In this document: one piece after another, positions 18,423-30,970 of the stretch
Numbering within the stretch: position 1 is the first letter of the stretch
Layout of the letters: each line of letters opens with the position of its first letter
From: Streptomyces sp. LS1784
Lineage (GTDB): Bacteria > Actinomycetota > Actinomycetes > Streptomycetales > Streptomycetaceae
DNA: 38,311 bases
Assembly: GCF_020103755.1 (NCBI RefSeq)
Contig: NZ_JAHSQD010000021.1
Coordinates: 1 to 38,311, forward strand
Direction of reading: 5' to 3'
Made by a program: the position numbers and the translations under genes
Notes under the pieces: generated by a model
Databases searched by the model: none
What the model saw: only the letters and a program-made list of their open reading frames with translations
What the model was told of the DNA's origin: nothing

Positions 18423-19307
18423 TTACTCCCGTCCCATGTCACGGTGGACGAGCACCGTCTCGACTCCGTCGGCGATGAGACGCTTGGTCAGACGCTCGGA
18501 CATGGCGACGCTGCGGTGCTTGCCACCGGTGCAGCCTACGGCAAGCGTCATGTAGCGCTTCCCCTCGCGGCGGTATCCCTCGGTGATGATGCGCAGCAGC
18601 TGGGCGTAGCCGTCCAGGAACTCGTTGGCTCCGGGCTGCTGGAAGACGTAGTCGGCGACGTCCGCGTCGGTGCCGGTGCGGGCCCGCAGTTCGGGCACCC
18701 AGTGCGGGTTGGGCAGGAAGCGACAGTCCACCACGAGGTCGGCGTCGACCGGCAGGCCGTACTTGAAGCCGAAGGACATCACGGTCGCACGCAGCTCGGG
18801 CTCGTCGTGGTCGGCGAACTGGGCGTCGAGCTTGGCGCGCAGCTGGTGCACGTTGAGGTTGGAGGTGTCGATCACCAGGTCGGCCTCGCCGCGCAGGTCG
18901 CGCAGCAGGTCGCGCTCCCGGGCGATGCCGTCCACGATCCGGCCGTCGGCCTGCAGCGGGTGCGGGCGGCGGACGCTCTCGAAGCGGCGCACCAGCGCCT
19001 CGTCGGAGGAGTCCAGGAAGACGACCCGGAGCCGGACGCCGCGCTTCTCCAGCTCGTCCAGCGAGGTGAGCAGGTCGTCGAAGAACTGCCGGCCGCGGAC
19101 GTCGACGACCACGCCGATCCGGGCGACGTTGCCCTGGGAGCGGGCGCCCAGGTCGACCATGGTCGGGATCAGGGCCGGCGGCAGGTTGTCCACCACGAAC
19201 CAGCCGAGGTCCTCCAGGCACTTGGCCGCGGTGGAGCGGCCGGCTCCGGACATACCGGAGATGATCACCAGCTCCGGCGCGTTCTCGCCCACGTCTGACA
19301 CGGTCAC
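18423..19307 (-). CDS. rapZ: RNase adapter RapZ / nucleotide-binding YvcJ family
   Basis: 294 residues. In E. coli RapZ controls glucosamine-6-phosphate synthase through small RNAs; in actinobacteria the role is not settled. The P-loop is G18-MSGAGRS-25, where the usual Walker lysine is replaced by Arg24, a variant I associate with actinobacterial members. 'RFESVRRPHPL' near residue 107 and the C-terminal 'GCTGGKHRSVAMSERL' block are diagnostic. GTG 19307 has GGGG 7 nt upstream; the alternative is GTG 19301. The first start overlaps the stop of a 41-codon ORF by 4 nt (GTGA), supporting it and coupled translation. Confidence 0.94.
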   Translation of the reverse strand: MTVSDVGENAPELVIISGMSGAGRSTAAKCLEDLGWFVVDNLPPALIPTMVDLGARSQGNVARIGVVVDVRGRQFFDDLLTSLDELEKRGVRLRVVFLDSSDEALVRRFESVRRPHPLQADGRIVDGIARERDLLRDLRGEADLVIDTSNLNVHQLRAKLDAQFADHDEPELRATVMSFGFKYGLPVDADLVVDCRFLPNPHWVPELRARTGTDADVADYVFQQPGANEFLDGYAQLLRIITEGYRREGKRYMTLAVGCTGGKHRSVAMSERLTKRLIADGVETVLVHRDMGRE

Positions 19308-19429
19308 TTCGGTTCCCCGCTCTCGGTCTTTCTGAAGGGGAGAACGCGCACGGCTCGGCCGCCCTTTCCCGGCCCGGGCAGGCGGGCGGGGCCGGGGCAC
19401 ACCGGCTGACGGGCGGCGTCGGCCGTCAT
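19304..19429 (-). CDS. Small overlapping ORF (41 aa) between uvrC and rapZ
   Basis: ATG 19429 to TGA 19306-19304. The ATG overlaps the uvrC stop (ATGA), and AGGAG lies 5-6 nt upstream inside the uvrC end. Its own stop overlaps the rapZ GTG start (GTGA). The peptide begins [16 protein letters not shown], continues with a Gly/Pro/Lys linker, and ends with a basic-hydrophobic patch ([17 protein letters not shown]). It has one Cys and no TM segment or recognised domain. It exactly fills the 118-nt uvrC-rapZ gap, so it may encode a real microprotein or serve to carry ribosomes from uvrC to rapZ. Function unknown. Confidence 0.6.
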   Translation of the reverse strand: MTADAARQPVCPGPARLPGPGKGGRAVRVLPFRKTESGEPK

Positions 19430-21465
19430 GGCGTCTCCTGGGATGGTGCGGTCTGGGGTGCTGCTGCCACCGGCTCGGCGGCCTGCTCGGCCCCGTCCTC
19501 GATGATTTCGCCGGTCGCGGTGTTGACCGCGGGTGCGGCGGGTGTACGGGACGACAACGCCTCCGCAACAGTCTGCGCGGTGCGGCGTCCGATGCCGGGT
19601 ACCTCGCAGAGCTCGTCCACGGTGGCGGCCCGGAGCTTCTTCAGCGAGCCGAAGTGCTTGAGCAGCGCCCGGCGGCGAGTCTCGCCGAGGCCCGGGACGG
19701 AGTCCAGTTCCCCGGCGGTGAGTCGCTTGGAACGCTTGTTGCGCTGATAGCTGATCGCGAAGCGGTGCGCCTCGTCGCGGACCCGCTGGAGCAGGTAGAG
19801 GCCCTCGCTGGAGCGGGGCAGCACCACCGGGTCGTCCTCGCCGGGCAGCCAGACCTCCTCCAGGCGCTTGGCCAGGCCGCACAGCGCGACGTCGTCGATG
19901 CCGAGCTCGTCCAGGGCACGCCTGGCGGCGGCGACCTGCGGCTGGCCGCCGTCGACGACCAGCAGCTGGGGCGGGTAGGCGAAGCGCTTGGGGCGGCCGT
20001 CCTCGTCCCGGGCGCCGCCGGTGGCGGTGTCGGGGTCGTCCTCCTCGGGGACGGCCCACTCGCCGGTCTGCTCGCGCTCCTGGAGGTAGCGGCGGAAGCG
20101 CCGGCTGATCACCTCGTGCATCGAGCGGACGTCGTCCTGGCCCTCGAAGCCCCTGATCTGGAAGCGCCGGTACTCGCTCTTGCGGGCCAGTCCGTCCTCG
20201 AAGACGACCATGGAGGCGACCACGTCCTCGCCCTGGAGGTGGGAGATGTCGTAGCACTCGATGCGCAGTGGGACGGAGTCCAGCTCCAGCGCGTCGGCGA
20301 TCTCCTGGAGGGCGCGGCTGCGGGTGGTGAGGTCGGAGGCGCGCTTCGTCTTGTGCAGTGCGAGCGCCTGCTGGGCGTTGCGCTGCACGGTGGCCATCAG
20401 GTCCTTCTTGTCGCCGCGCTGGGGGATGCGCAGGTCGACCTGGCTGCCGCGCAGGCCGCTCAGCCACGCGCGGACCGGCTCCACCTGGTCGGGCAGGGCG
20501 GGGACGAGCACCTCGCGCGGGACGGACTCGCCGCCGCCGTAGAGCTGCTGGAGGGCGTGCTCGACCAGGCCTGCGGTGTCGACGTCCTCGACCTTGTCGG
20601 TGACCCAGCCGCGCTGGCCGCGCACCCGGCCGCCACGGACGTGGAAGATCTGCACGGCGGCTTCGAGCTCGTCCTCGGCGACGGCCAGCAGGTCGGCGTC
20701 GGTCGCGTCGGCGAGCACGATGGCGTTCTTCTCCATCGCGCGCTTGAGGGCGCCGATGTCGTCCCGCAGCCGGGCCGCCTTCTCGTACTCCAGCTCGGCG
20801 GCTGCCTCCTGCATCTGGTCTTCCAGCCGGCGCAGGTAGTTGCCGGTGCGCCCGGCCATGAAGTCGCAGAAGTCCTCGGCCAGCGCGCGGTGTTCGTCCG
20901 CCGAGACCTTGCCGACGCAGGGCGCGGCGCACTTGCCGATGTAGCCGAGCAGGCAGGGCCGGCCGACCTGGCGGGCGCGCTTGAAGACGCCGTTGGAGCA
21001 GGTGCGGACGGGGAAGACGCGCAGCAGCAGGTCGACCGTCTCGCGGATCGCCCAGGCGTGCCCGTACGGACCGAAGTAGCGCACGCCCTTCTTGTGCGCC
21101 CCGCGCATCACCTGGACCCGCGGGTACTCCTCGTTGAGGGTGACGGCGAGTTCCGGATAGCTCTTGTCGTCGCGGTACTTGACGTTGAACCGCGGGTCGA
21201 ACTCCTTGATCCAGGAGTACTCCAGCTGGAGCGCCTCGACCTCGGTGCCGACCACGGTCCACTCCACCGAGGCGGCGGTGGTGACCATGGTCGCGGTGCG
21301 CGGGTGCAGGCCGGCCAGGTCCTGGAAGTAGGACGACAGGCGCGGCCGCAGGCTCTTGGCCTTGCCGACGTAGATGACCCGGCCGTGGGCGTCACGGAAC
21401 TTGTAGACGCCGGGGGAAGTCGGGATCGCACCGGGCGCGGGGCGGTAGGTGCTCGGGTCAGCCAT
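19426..21465 (-). CDS. uvrC: Excinuclease ABC subunit UvrC
   Basis: 679-residue nuclease of nucleotide excision repair that makes both incisions after UvrB loading. Domains in order: the GIY-YIG N-terminal nuclease (G19-V-Y21...Y32-V-G34); the Cys-rich part (about 145-175); the UVR motif '[20 protein letters not shown]' near 215; the RNase H-like C-terminal nuclease ('[21 protein letters not shown]'-type block near 405, Asp residues); and tandem helix-hairpin-helix motifs (about 590-640). A roughly 45-residue Ala/Pro/Glu tail follows. The ATG at 21465 has only a weak RBS. The end overlaps the small ORF by 4 nt. Confidence 0.96.
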   Translation of the reverse strand: MADPSTYRPAPGAIPTSPGVYKFRDAHGRVIYVGKAKSLRPRLSSYFQDLAGLHPRTATMVTTAASVEWTVVGTEVEALQLEYSWIKEFDPRFNVKYRDDKSYPELAVTLNEEYPRVQVMRGAHKKGVRYFGPYGHAWAIRETVDLLLRVFPVRTCSNGVFKRARQVGRPCLLGYIGKCAAPCVGKVSADEHRALAEDFCDFMAGRTGNYLRRLEDQMQEAAAELEYEKAARLRDDIGALKRAMEKNAIVLADATDADLLAVAEDELEAAVQIFHVRGGRVRGQRGWVTDKVEDVDTAGLVEHALQQLYGGGESVPREVLVPALPDQVEPVRAWLSGLRGSQVDLRIPQRGDKKDLMATVQRNAQQALALHKTKRASDLTTRSRALQEIADALELDSVPLRIECYDISHLQGEDVVASMVVFEDGLARKSEYRRFQIRGFEGQDDVRSMHEVISRRFRRYLQEREQTGEWAVPEEDDPDTATGGARDEDGRPKRFAYPPQLLVVDGGQPQVAAARRALDELGIDDVALCGLAKRLEEVWLPGEDDPVVLPRSSEGLYLLQRVRDEAHRFAISYQRNKRSKRLTAGELDSVPGLGETRRRALLKHFGSLKKLRAATVDELCEVPGIGRRTAQTVAEALSSRTPAAPAVNTATGEIIEDGAEQAAEPVAAAPQTAPSQETP

Positions 21466-21549
21466 GGGTCCACCGTACCGAGTGGGGCCGGGGCCGCGGG
21501 GCGGAGATCGTCAGGGGGGACCGTGGCGGTCGCGAGGCGCTCAACTGGG

Positions 21550-21981
21550 TCAGCTCGGGGTCACCTTGAGGTTGCCGCCCTCGACCGTGACGGTGTAGGA
21601 GGGCAGCGGGGAGGAGGCCGGTCCGTCCTGCACGGCGCCGTCGGTGATGGCGAACCGGCTGCCGTGGCAGGGGCACTGGATCTGGTCGTTCTTCACCTGG
21701 TCCACGACGCAGCCGGCGTGGGTGCACTTGGCGCTGAACGCCTTGTACTGGCCGGCGGTGGGCTGGGTCACCACGATCTTCTGCTCGCGGAAGACCTTGC
21801 CGCCGCCCTCCGGCACGGCCGAGGCCGGGCCGAGGTCGACCGGGCCCTTGGGGGCGCTGCCGCCGGAGGAGGAGCTGCATCCGGTGACCGCCACGGTGCC
21901 GCCGGCCGCCAGGACGGCCGCGGCCCCGCAGAGCAGGGTGCGGCGGGAGGCGGTGGGGTTGGTCTCGGGGGCCTCGGACAT
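21550..21981 (-). CDS. Rieske (2Fe-2S) lipoprotein, probably Tat-exported
   Basis: 143 residues. The N-terminus combines a twin arginine (S-R13-R14-T-L-L), a hydrophobic stretch and a lipobox A-V-T-G-C35, so export by Tat and lipid anchoring at C35 is likely. A Ser/Gly linker follows. The Rieske cluster ligands are complete: C86-T-H88 and C103-x2-H106, with C91 and C105 able to form the usual disulfide. It is a stand-alone small Rieske protein with no oxygenase or bc1 gene nearby; its redox partner is unknown. ATG 21981 has GGAG 7 nt upstream. Confidence 0.92.
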   Translation of the reverse strand: MSEAPETNPTASRRTLLCGAAAVLAAGGTVAVTGCSSSSGGSAPKGPVDLGPASAVPEGGGKVFREQKIVVTQPTAGQYKAFSAKCTHAGCVVDQVKNDQIQCPCHGSRFAITDGAVQDGPASSPLPSYTVTVEGGNLKVTPS

Positions 21982-22033
21982 CGGTGTGCTCCTACGGTTG
22001 CTGCTGCGAGGGACCACGGAAGTCTATGCCGCA

Positions 22034-22090
22034 CCCACCGGCCGCTCCCTGACTACCCGGACAACGGGAGCGGCGGGAGCGGCCGGTGGG
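22034..22090 (-). terminator. uvrA terminator
   Basis: A perfect 16-bp inverted repeat (CCCACCGGCCGCTCCC and its complement) with a 25-nt loop, directly after the uvrA stop. The loop carries a second GGGAGCGG copy that allows an alternative, shorter hairpin. Confidence 0.7.
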
Positions 22091-22099
22091 TGGACGGGA

Positions 22100-25012
<2,913 letters not shown>

Positions 25013-25091
25013 TGCTTCTGGCGCCTTTCTCCGGGGCGAGAGGGCTTGCGGTGAGTTTCGGTACTTCTTCCAGGATGCGGCAGCCAGCCTA

Positions 25092-25107
25092 TAGCTCAGG
25101 CGTTCGA
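25092..25107 (-). promoter_or_regulatory. Degenerate LexA (SOS) box candidate upstream of uvrA
   Basis: TAGCTC-AGGC-GTTCGA compared with the actinobacterial SOS box TCGAAC-N4-GTTCGA: the right half is perfect (6/6) and the left half matches 3/6. It lies about 80 nt upstream of the uvrA start. Weak by itself. Confidence 0.2.
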
Positions 25108-25122
25108 ATATCGACTCTGTCC

Positions 25123-25155
25123 AGTGGAGGCCACCCGAACGAGTGAAGGCCACCC
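25123..25155. repeat. 19-bp-spaced direct repeat upstream of uvrA
   Basis: AGTGGAGGCCACCC (25123-25136) and AGTGAAGGCCACCC (25142-25155) differ at one base and repeat with a period of 19 bp, close to two helical turns. Each copy contains GTGRAGGCCAC, nearly palindromic. They sit between the divergent uvrA and mycothiol-enzyme genes, so they could be paired operator sites. Confidence 0.45.
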
Positions 25156-25302
25156 CCGGACCGTCCGTACCCGCACCGTGCGCCCACCGTGTCCGCGTCG
25201 GAAAACCCCCTGCTCAGGGCCCGGATTCGGGGGTAGCGTCGCCTGGTCAACGAGCGAAGCCCCCTTGGGCAACGCGCCGTCTCGTCACAGAAGGCAGATT
25301 CG

Positions 25303-26040
25303 ATGACCGACCCGCAGTCCGCCGCCGCCTCCGCCGCCCGGCACCTGGCCCAGGTCGAGGAGAGCACCCGGCACCTGCTGCACACCGCGGCCGAACTGAA
25401 GCCCGAGGCCCTCGCCGAGCCCTCCGCGCTGCCCGGCTGGACCCGCGGCCACGTGCTGGCCCACCTCGCCCGCAACGCCGACTCCCTGGTCAACCTGCTG
25501 ACCGGCGCCCGCACCGGCACCGACGTCCCGCAGTACGCCAGCGACGAGGCCCGCGACCAGGGCATCGAGCGCGACGCGCCCCGCCCGCTGGAGGTCCAGC
25601 TCGCCGACCTGCGCGACTCCCACGAGCGCTTCCTGGCCGCCGCCACGCTGATGGCCGACGAGGCCTGGGCCGTCCAGGTCAGGCACCGCTTCGGCTACCT
25701 CTTCCCGGCCTCCGACATCCCGGCCAAGCGCCTGGTGGAGCTGGAGTACCACCACGTCGACCTGGACGCCGGGTACACCCCCGCGCACTGGCCGGAGTCC
25801 TTCGCCGCCGCCCAGTTCCGCAAGCTCGCCGCCGGCCTGGCCGAGAAGGCCGGCCTGCCCGCCGTCGAACTGGTCGCCGAGGACACCGAGGACCGCGCCG
25901 TGATCGGCACCGGCGAGCCGGCCCTGACCGTCGAGGGCCCCGTCCGCGCCCTCACCGCCTGGCTCTCCGGCCGGTCCGCCGGGGACGGCCTGCGCCGCAC
26001 CCCCGACACCGCCCTCCCCCAGCTTCCCCCGATGGGCTGA
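25303..26040 (+). CDS. Maleylpyruvate isomerase family mycothiol-dependent enzyme
   Basis: 245 residues of the DinB/MDMPI superfamily. Members use mycothiol, the actinobacterial thiol, with a metal held by three His. Seen here: 'LPGWTRGHVLAHLARNADSL' near 43-62 with the first metal His, and 'ELEYHHVDLDAGY' near 147-159 with the others. A C-terminal small domain of the MDMPI_C type starts around residue 170. ATG 25303 has AAGG 8 nt upstream. The specific substrate cannot be told; maleylpyruvate is only the family name. It is followed after 45 nt by an MBL-fold hydrolase. Confidence 0.88.
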   Translation: MTDPQSAAASAARHLAQVEESTRHLLHTAAELKPEALAEPSALPGWTRGHVLAHLARNADSLVNLLTGARTGTDVPQYASDEARDQGIERDAPRPLEVQLADLRDSHERFLAAATLMADEAWAVQVRHRFGYLFPASDIPAKRLVELEYHHVDLDAGYTPAHWPESFAAAQFRKLAAGLAEKAGLPAVELVAEDTEDRAVIGTGEPALTVEGPVRALTAWLSGRSAGDGLRRTPDTALPQLPPMG

Positions 26041-26085
26041 CGGCGCGAGGATGATCCCAGGAGCCACTGGAGAGGGAGCGAACGG

Positions 26086-26739
26086 ATGACGTACCACGGA
26101 GCGGTCAAGGTCGGCGGACCGCCGGACGTGCGGGAGCTGGCCCATCTGATCATCACCAAGGTGGCCGTCGGCCCGTACGACAACAACGCCTACCTGCTGC
26201 GCTGCCGGGCCACCGACGAGCAGCTGCTGATCGACGCGGCCGCCGACGCGCCGGTGCTGCTGGAGACCGTCGGGGACGACCTCGAAACGGTGGTCACCAC
26301 CCACCGGCACCACGACCACTGGGGCGCACTGGCCGAGGTGGTCGCCACCACCGGCGCCCGGACGGCCGCCGGCGAGCACGACGCCGAGGGCATCGACGTC
26401 CCCACCGAGCTGCTGCTCGCGGACGGCGACCGGCTGCGGGTCGGCGACGTGGAGCTGACCGTCCGGCACCTGGTCGGCCACACCCCGGGCGCGATCGTGC
26501 TGGTCTACGACGACCCGCAGGGCCACCCGCACGTCTTCACCGGCGACTGCCTCTTCCCCGGCGGCGTGGGCAACACCTGGGGCGACCCGGAGGCCTTCCG
26601 CACGCTCTACCGGGACGTCACCGAGAAGGTCTTCGACGTCCTGCCGGACGAGGCCTGGGTCTACCCCGGCCACGGCAACGACACCACCCTCGGCGCCGAG
26701 CGCCCGCACCTGGAGGAATGGCGCGAGCGCGGCTGGTAG
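26086..26739 (+). CDS. MBL-fold metallo-hydrolase (glyoxalase II-like)
   Basis: 217 residues. The zinc motif is complete: T-H73-R-H75-H-D77-H78, then 'VGHTPGAIVLV' (third His), 'FTGDCLFPGGVGNTWG' (bridging Asp) and the final 'YPGHGNDT' His. This arrangement is that of glyoxalase II/thioesterase-like enzymes. Being co-directional and 45 nt from a mycothiol-superfamily gene, it may hydrolyse a mycothiol thioester, but this is inference. ATG 26086 has GGGAG 7 nt upstream. A shared terminator follows. Confidence 0.9.
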   Translation: MTYHGAVKVGGPPDVRELAHLIITKVAVGPYDNNAYLLRCRATDEQLLIDAAADAPVLLETVGDDLETVVTTHRHHDHWGALAEVVATTGARTAAGEHDAEGIDVPTELLLADGDRLRVGDVELTVRHLVGHTPGAIVLVYDDPQGHPHVFTGDCLFPGGVGNTWGDPEAFRTLYRDVTEKVFDVLPDEAWVYPGHGNDTTLGAERPHLEEWRERGW

Positions 26740-26760
26740 TCCGCCCCCGCCGAACGGCCG

Positions 26761-26794
26761 GGGCCCCCGCGACCGGAAGCGGTCACGGGGGCCT
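26761..26794. terminator. Bidirectional terminator between MBL gene and terC
   Basis: GGCCCCCGCGACC pairs with GGTCACGGGGGCC (13 bp, one mismatch, 6-nt loop) between two convergent genes. Confidence 0.75.
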
Positions 26795-26814
26795 CGGCAG
26801 TACCGGGTCAGGCG

Positions 26815-27792
26815 TCAGGCGTCGAGCTTCTCGCGCTCGGCCTGCTCGGCCTTCTTCGACGCCCGCAGGCTGGTGAACGTGGTGACGGCCAGCACCACCA
26901 CGATGAAGCCCAGCGAGAACGGGATGCCGATCTCCGGGGCCCACGTCGCGCCCGCCTCGTGCGCGGCGTGCAGCACCAGCTTCACGCCGATGAAGCCGAG
27001 GATCACCGACAGGCCGTACGACAGGTGGACCAGCTTCTTCAGCAGGCCGCCGATCAGGAAGTACAGCTGGCGCAGACCCATCAGGGCGAAGGCGTTGGCG
27101 GTGAAGACGATGTACGGGTCCTGGGTGAGGCCGAAGATGGCCGGGATCGAGTCCAGCGCGAACAGCACGTCCGTAGTGCCGATCGCCAGCATGACGATCA
27201 GCATCGGGGTGATCAGCCGGCGGCCGTTCTCCCGGACCAGGAGCTTGGTGCCGCGGTAGCCGTCAGTGGACGGGAAGCGCCGGGTGATCGACTTGAGCAG
27301 GCGGTTCTCCTCGAACTCCTCGTCCTCCTCCTCGGCCCGCGCCTCCTTGACCAGCTTCCAGGCCGTCCAGATCAGGAAGCCGCCGAAGATGAAGAACACC
27401 CAGGAGAACTCGGAGACCAGCGCGGCGCCGCCGGCGATGAACACCGCCCGGAGCACCAGCGCGATGATCACACCGAACATCAGCACGCGCTGCTGGTAGA
27501 TCTTCGGGACGGCGAACTTGCCCATGATCAGGATGAACACGAAGAGGTTGTCGACACTGAGCGACTTCTCGGTGATGTAACCCGCGAAGAACTCACCCGC
27601 CGGCTCGGCGCCGGAGTGCCACCAGAGGAAACCGCCGAAGATCAGCGCCAGCACGACCCAGACGACCGTCCAGATCCCGGCCTCCTTGATCGAGACCTCG
27701 TGCGGCTTGCGTCCACCGATGAAGAAGTCGGCCACGATCAGGGCGATCAGCACACCGATCGTGGTGACCCACATGGTTACGGAAACGTCCAC
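26815..27792 (-). CDS. TerC family integral membrane protein (Mn2+ homeostasis type)
   Basis: 325 residues with about nine TM helices and a charged cytoplasmic loop of Glu/Arg repeats around 150-160. Family blocks are 'SLSVDNLFVFILIM' near 77-90 and 'GTTDVLFALDSIPAIFGLT' near 205-223; both contain the conserved acidic residues inside the membrane. TerC/Alx proteins are linked to manganese export or metal loading of secreted proteins as well as tellurite resistance. GTG 27792 has GGAGGAG 5 nt upstream. That RBS is inside the 3' arm of a hairpin that forms part of a yybP-ykoY riboswitch, so translation is probably Mn2+-controlled. Follows terD. Confidence 0.93.
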   Translation of the reverse strand: MDVSVTMWVTTIGVLIALIVADFFIGGRKPHEVSIKEAGIWTVVWVVLALIFGGFLWWHSGAEPAGEFFAGYITEKSLSVDNLFVFILIMGKFAVPKIYQQRVLMFGVIIALVLRAVFIAGGAALVSEFSWVFFIFGGFLIWTAWKLVKEARAEEEDEEFEENRLLKSITRRFPSTDGYRGTKLLVRENGRRLITPMLIVMLAIGTTDVLFALDSIPAIFGLTQDPYIVFTANAFALMGLRQLYFLIGGLLKKLVHLSYGLSVILGFIGVKLVLHAAHEAGATWAPEIGIPFSLGFIVVVLAVTTFTSLRASKKAEQAEREKLDA

Positions 27793-27799
27793 TACTGCT

Positions 27800-27944
27800 C
27801 CTCCGGCAGCTAGGCGAGACAGTCATCGTCACTGCCGGAGGTCTCTTCCGCCCGCCGGGCAAAGCCACGTCGGACCAGCGCCCCGGGGTGCCGCGACGGG
27901 CACCCGTGATGACGGGGTCGGCTGTCGAGGAATACTCCCCTCCG
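27800..27944 (-). promoter_or_regulatory. yybP-ykoY manganese riboswitch with RBS-sequestering expression platform
   Basis: Read on the minus strand from 27944: P1 5' strand CGGAGG running into the conserved GGAGUA (GGGGAGTA at 27940-27933), then GTCATCACGG of the second leg, then the conserved closing AGACCT (27845-27840) whose CCTCCG forms P1 with CGGAGG. The same CCTCCGGCAG (27841-27832) is also perfectly complementary to CTGCCGGAGG (27809-27800), which contains the terC RBS. Thus P1 (ligand-bound) and the 10-bp sequestering helix exclude each other. This predicts translation ON with Mn2+. The aptamer class is established; the switching model is my reading. Confidence 0.85.
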
Positions 27945-27953
27945 CTGCCGTCG

Positions 27954-27983
27954 AGAGTAACAGGGAGGGCAAGGAAAGGTAAA
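27954..27983 (-). promoter_or_regulatory. Predicted terC promoter
   Basis: TTTACC (27983-27978) and TACTCT (27959-27954) on the minus strand are 18 nt apart. The predicted start near 27947 falls just upstream of the riboswitch P1 strand at 27944. That agreement is independent support for both calls. Confidence 0.5.
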
Positions 27984-27995
27984 GAAGGTAAAGAA
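27978..27995. repeat. Tandem 9-bp direct repeat at the terC promoter
   Basis: Two exact copies of GGTAAAGAA, 27978-27986 and 27987-27995, AT-rich in a GC-rich region. One copy overlaps the predicted -35, so it may be a regulator site. It lies just downstream of the terD stop. Confidence 0.45.
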
Positions 27996-27998
27996 CCG

Positions 27999-28577
27999 TC
28001 AGAGATACGGCTCGATCGCCGGCAGCAGGTCCTGGAAGGTGCGCCCCTTCGCCGGCGCGCCGATCGCCTGCATCTCCCAGCCGCCGTTGCCGTCCCGGAC
28101 CACCTTGGCCATGATCTGCCCGGTGTGCGGCCCGCCGCCCGCCAGCTCGTAGCGGGCCAGCTCCAGCCCGGTGGTCTCGTCCACCAGCCGGCAGTGCGCC
28201 CGCTGCACCTCGGCGAAGGTCTGCCCGGTGTACGAGCTCACCGTGAACACCACCTGGGTGATGTTCACGGGCACGTGCACCAGGTCGACCAGGATCGCCT
28301 CGTCGTCCTCGGCCCCGGAGCCGCCCTCCAGGTTGTCGCCGGTGTGCCGGACGGAGCCGTCGTTGCTCTCCAGGTGCGAGAAGAACACCACGTCGGACGG
28401 GGTCTTCTCGGCGTACAGCAGCGCCGAGGCGTCCAGGTCGATCTTCCGGGTGCGACTGCCGAACAGCCCGCGCTTGGGGGCGGCCTGCCAGCCGAGGCCC
28501 ATCCGGACCACGGTCAGGGCGCCGCCCTGCCCCTTCTGGAGGCTGACCCGCTGCCCCTTGGCCAGGTTCACCGACAC
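27999..28577 (-). CDS. TerD family protein
   Basis: 192-residue cytoplasmic calcium-binding-type protein of the tellurite/stress (TerD/CABP) family. It starts 'SVNLAKGQRVSLQKG', has the core 'DLDASALLY' near 48-56, and the acidic metal-binding segment 'GDNLEGGSGAEDDEAILVDL' near residues 80-99. It ends with the conserved 'MQAIGAPAKGRTF'-type block. GTG 28577 has AGAGGA 7 nt upstream. It lies upstream of terC on the same strand, 206 nt away; the gap contains terC's own promoter and riboswitch, so the two are probably expressed separately. Confidence 0.92.
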   Translation of the reverse strand: MSVNLAKGQRVSLQKGQGGALTVVRMGLGWQAAPKRGLFGSRTRKIDLDASALLYAEKTPSDVVFFSHLESNDGSVRHTGDNLEGGSGAEDDEAILVDLVHVPVNITQVVFTVSSYTGQTFAEVQRAHCRLVDETTGLELARYELAGGGPHTGQIMAKVVRDGNGGWEMQAIGAPAKGRTFQDLLPAIEPYL

Positions 28578-28701
28578 GACGTTGTCCTCTCTGCCGGCCG
28601 CGCGGTCACACCCGCGCGGCTCCACGGTGGAACACCCCGTCGCCGTCCCCCGGCTGAGGCCCCCTCTGCGTACGGCCCGCCACCCCGTCCCGAGGGCACG
28701 A

Positions 28702-28730
28702 TGCCGCAGGCCAGCCTAGGGCCTGCGGCA
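28702..28730. terminator. Second hairpin in the uvrB-terD gap
   Basis: TGCCGCAGGCC and GGCCTGCGGCA form a perfect 11-bp stem with loop AGCCTAG. It may back up uvrB termination. On the minus strand it contains TAGGCT, a possible -10 for terD, so it could be regulatory instead. Confidence 0.45.
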
Positions 28731-28780
28731 CCCCGGCCTCCCCCGGGTTTCCCCGTTTGTGGCAAGGCTGAGACACCCGT

Positions 28781-28811
28781 GGGCTTGACCGGTGTCATTC
28801 CGGCCAAGCCC
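28781..28811 (-). terminator. uvrB terminator
   Basis: GGGCTTGACCGG and CCGGCCAAGCCC form a 12-bp stem (one wobble) with a 7-nt loop, 32 nt after the uvrB stop. Confidence 0.7.
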
Positions 28812-28843
28812 GGTCGCCGCTCGGGTGCGCCCCTCCGGTACGC

Positions 28844-30934
<2,091 letters not shown>

Positions 30935-30940
30935 GCCTCC

Positions 30941-30946
30941 ACCGTA
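30941..30946 (-). promoter_or_regulatory. Candidate -10 for leaderless uvrB transcript
   Basis: TACGGT on the minus strand ends 6 nt before the uvrB GTG. There is no properly spaced RBS and no convincing -35. Confidence 0.3.
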
Positions 30947-30970
30947 CGACCCACGACTGACAGGAGGGGC

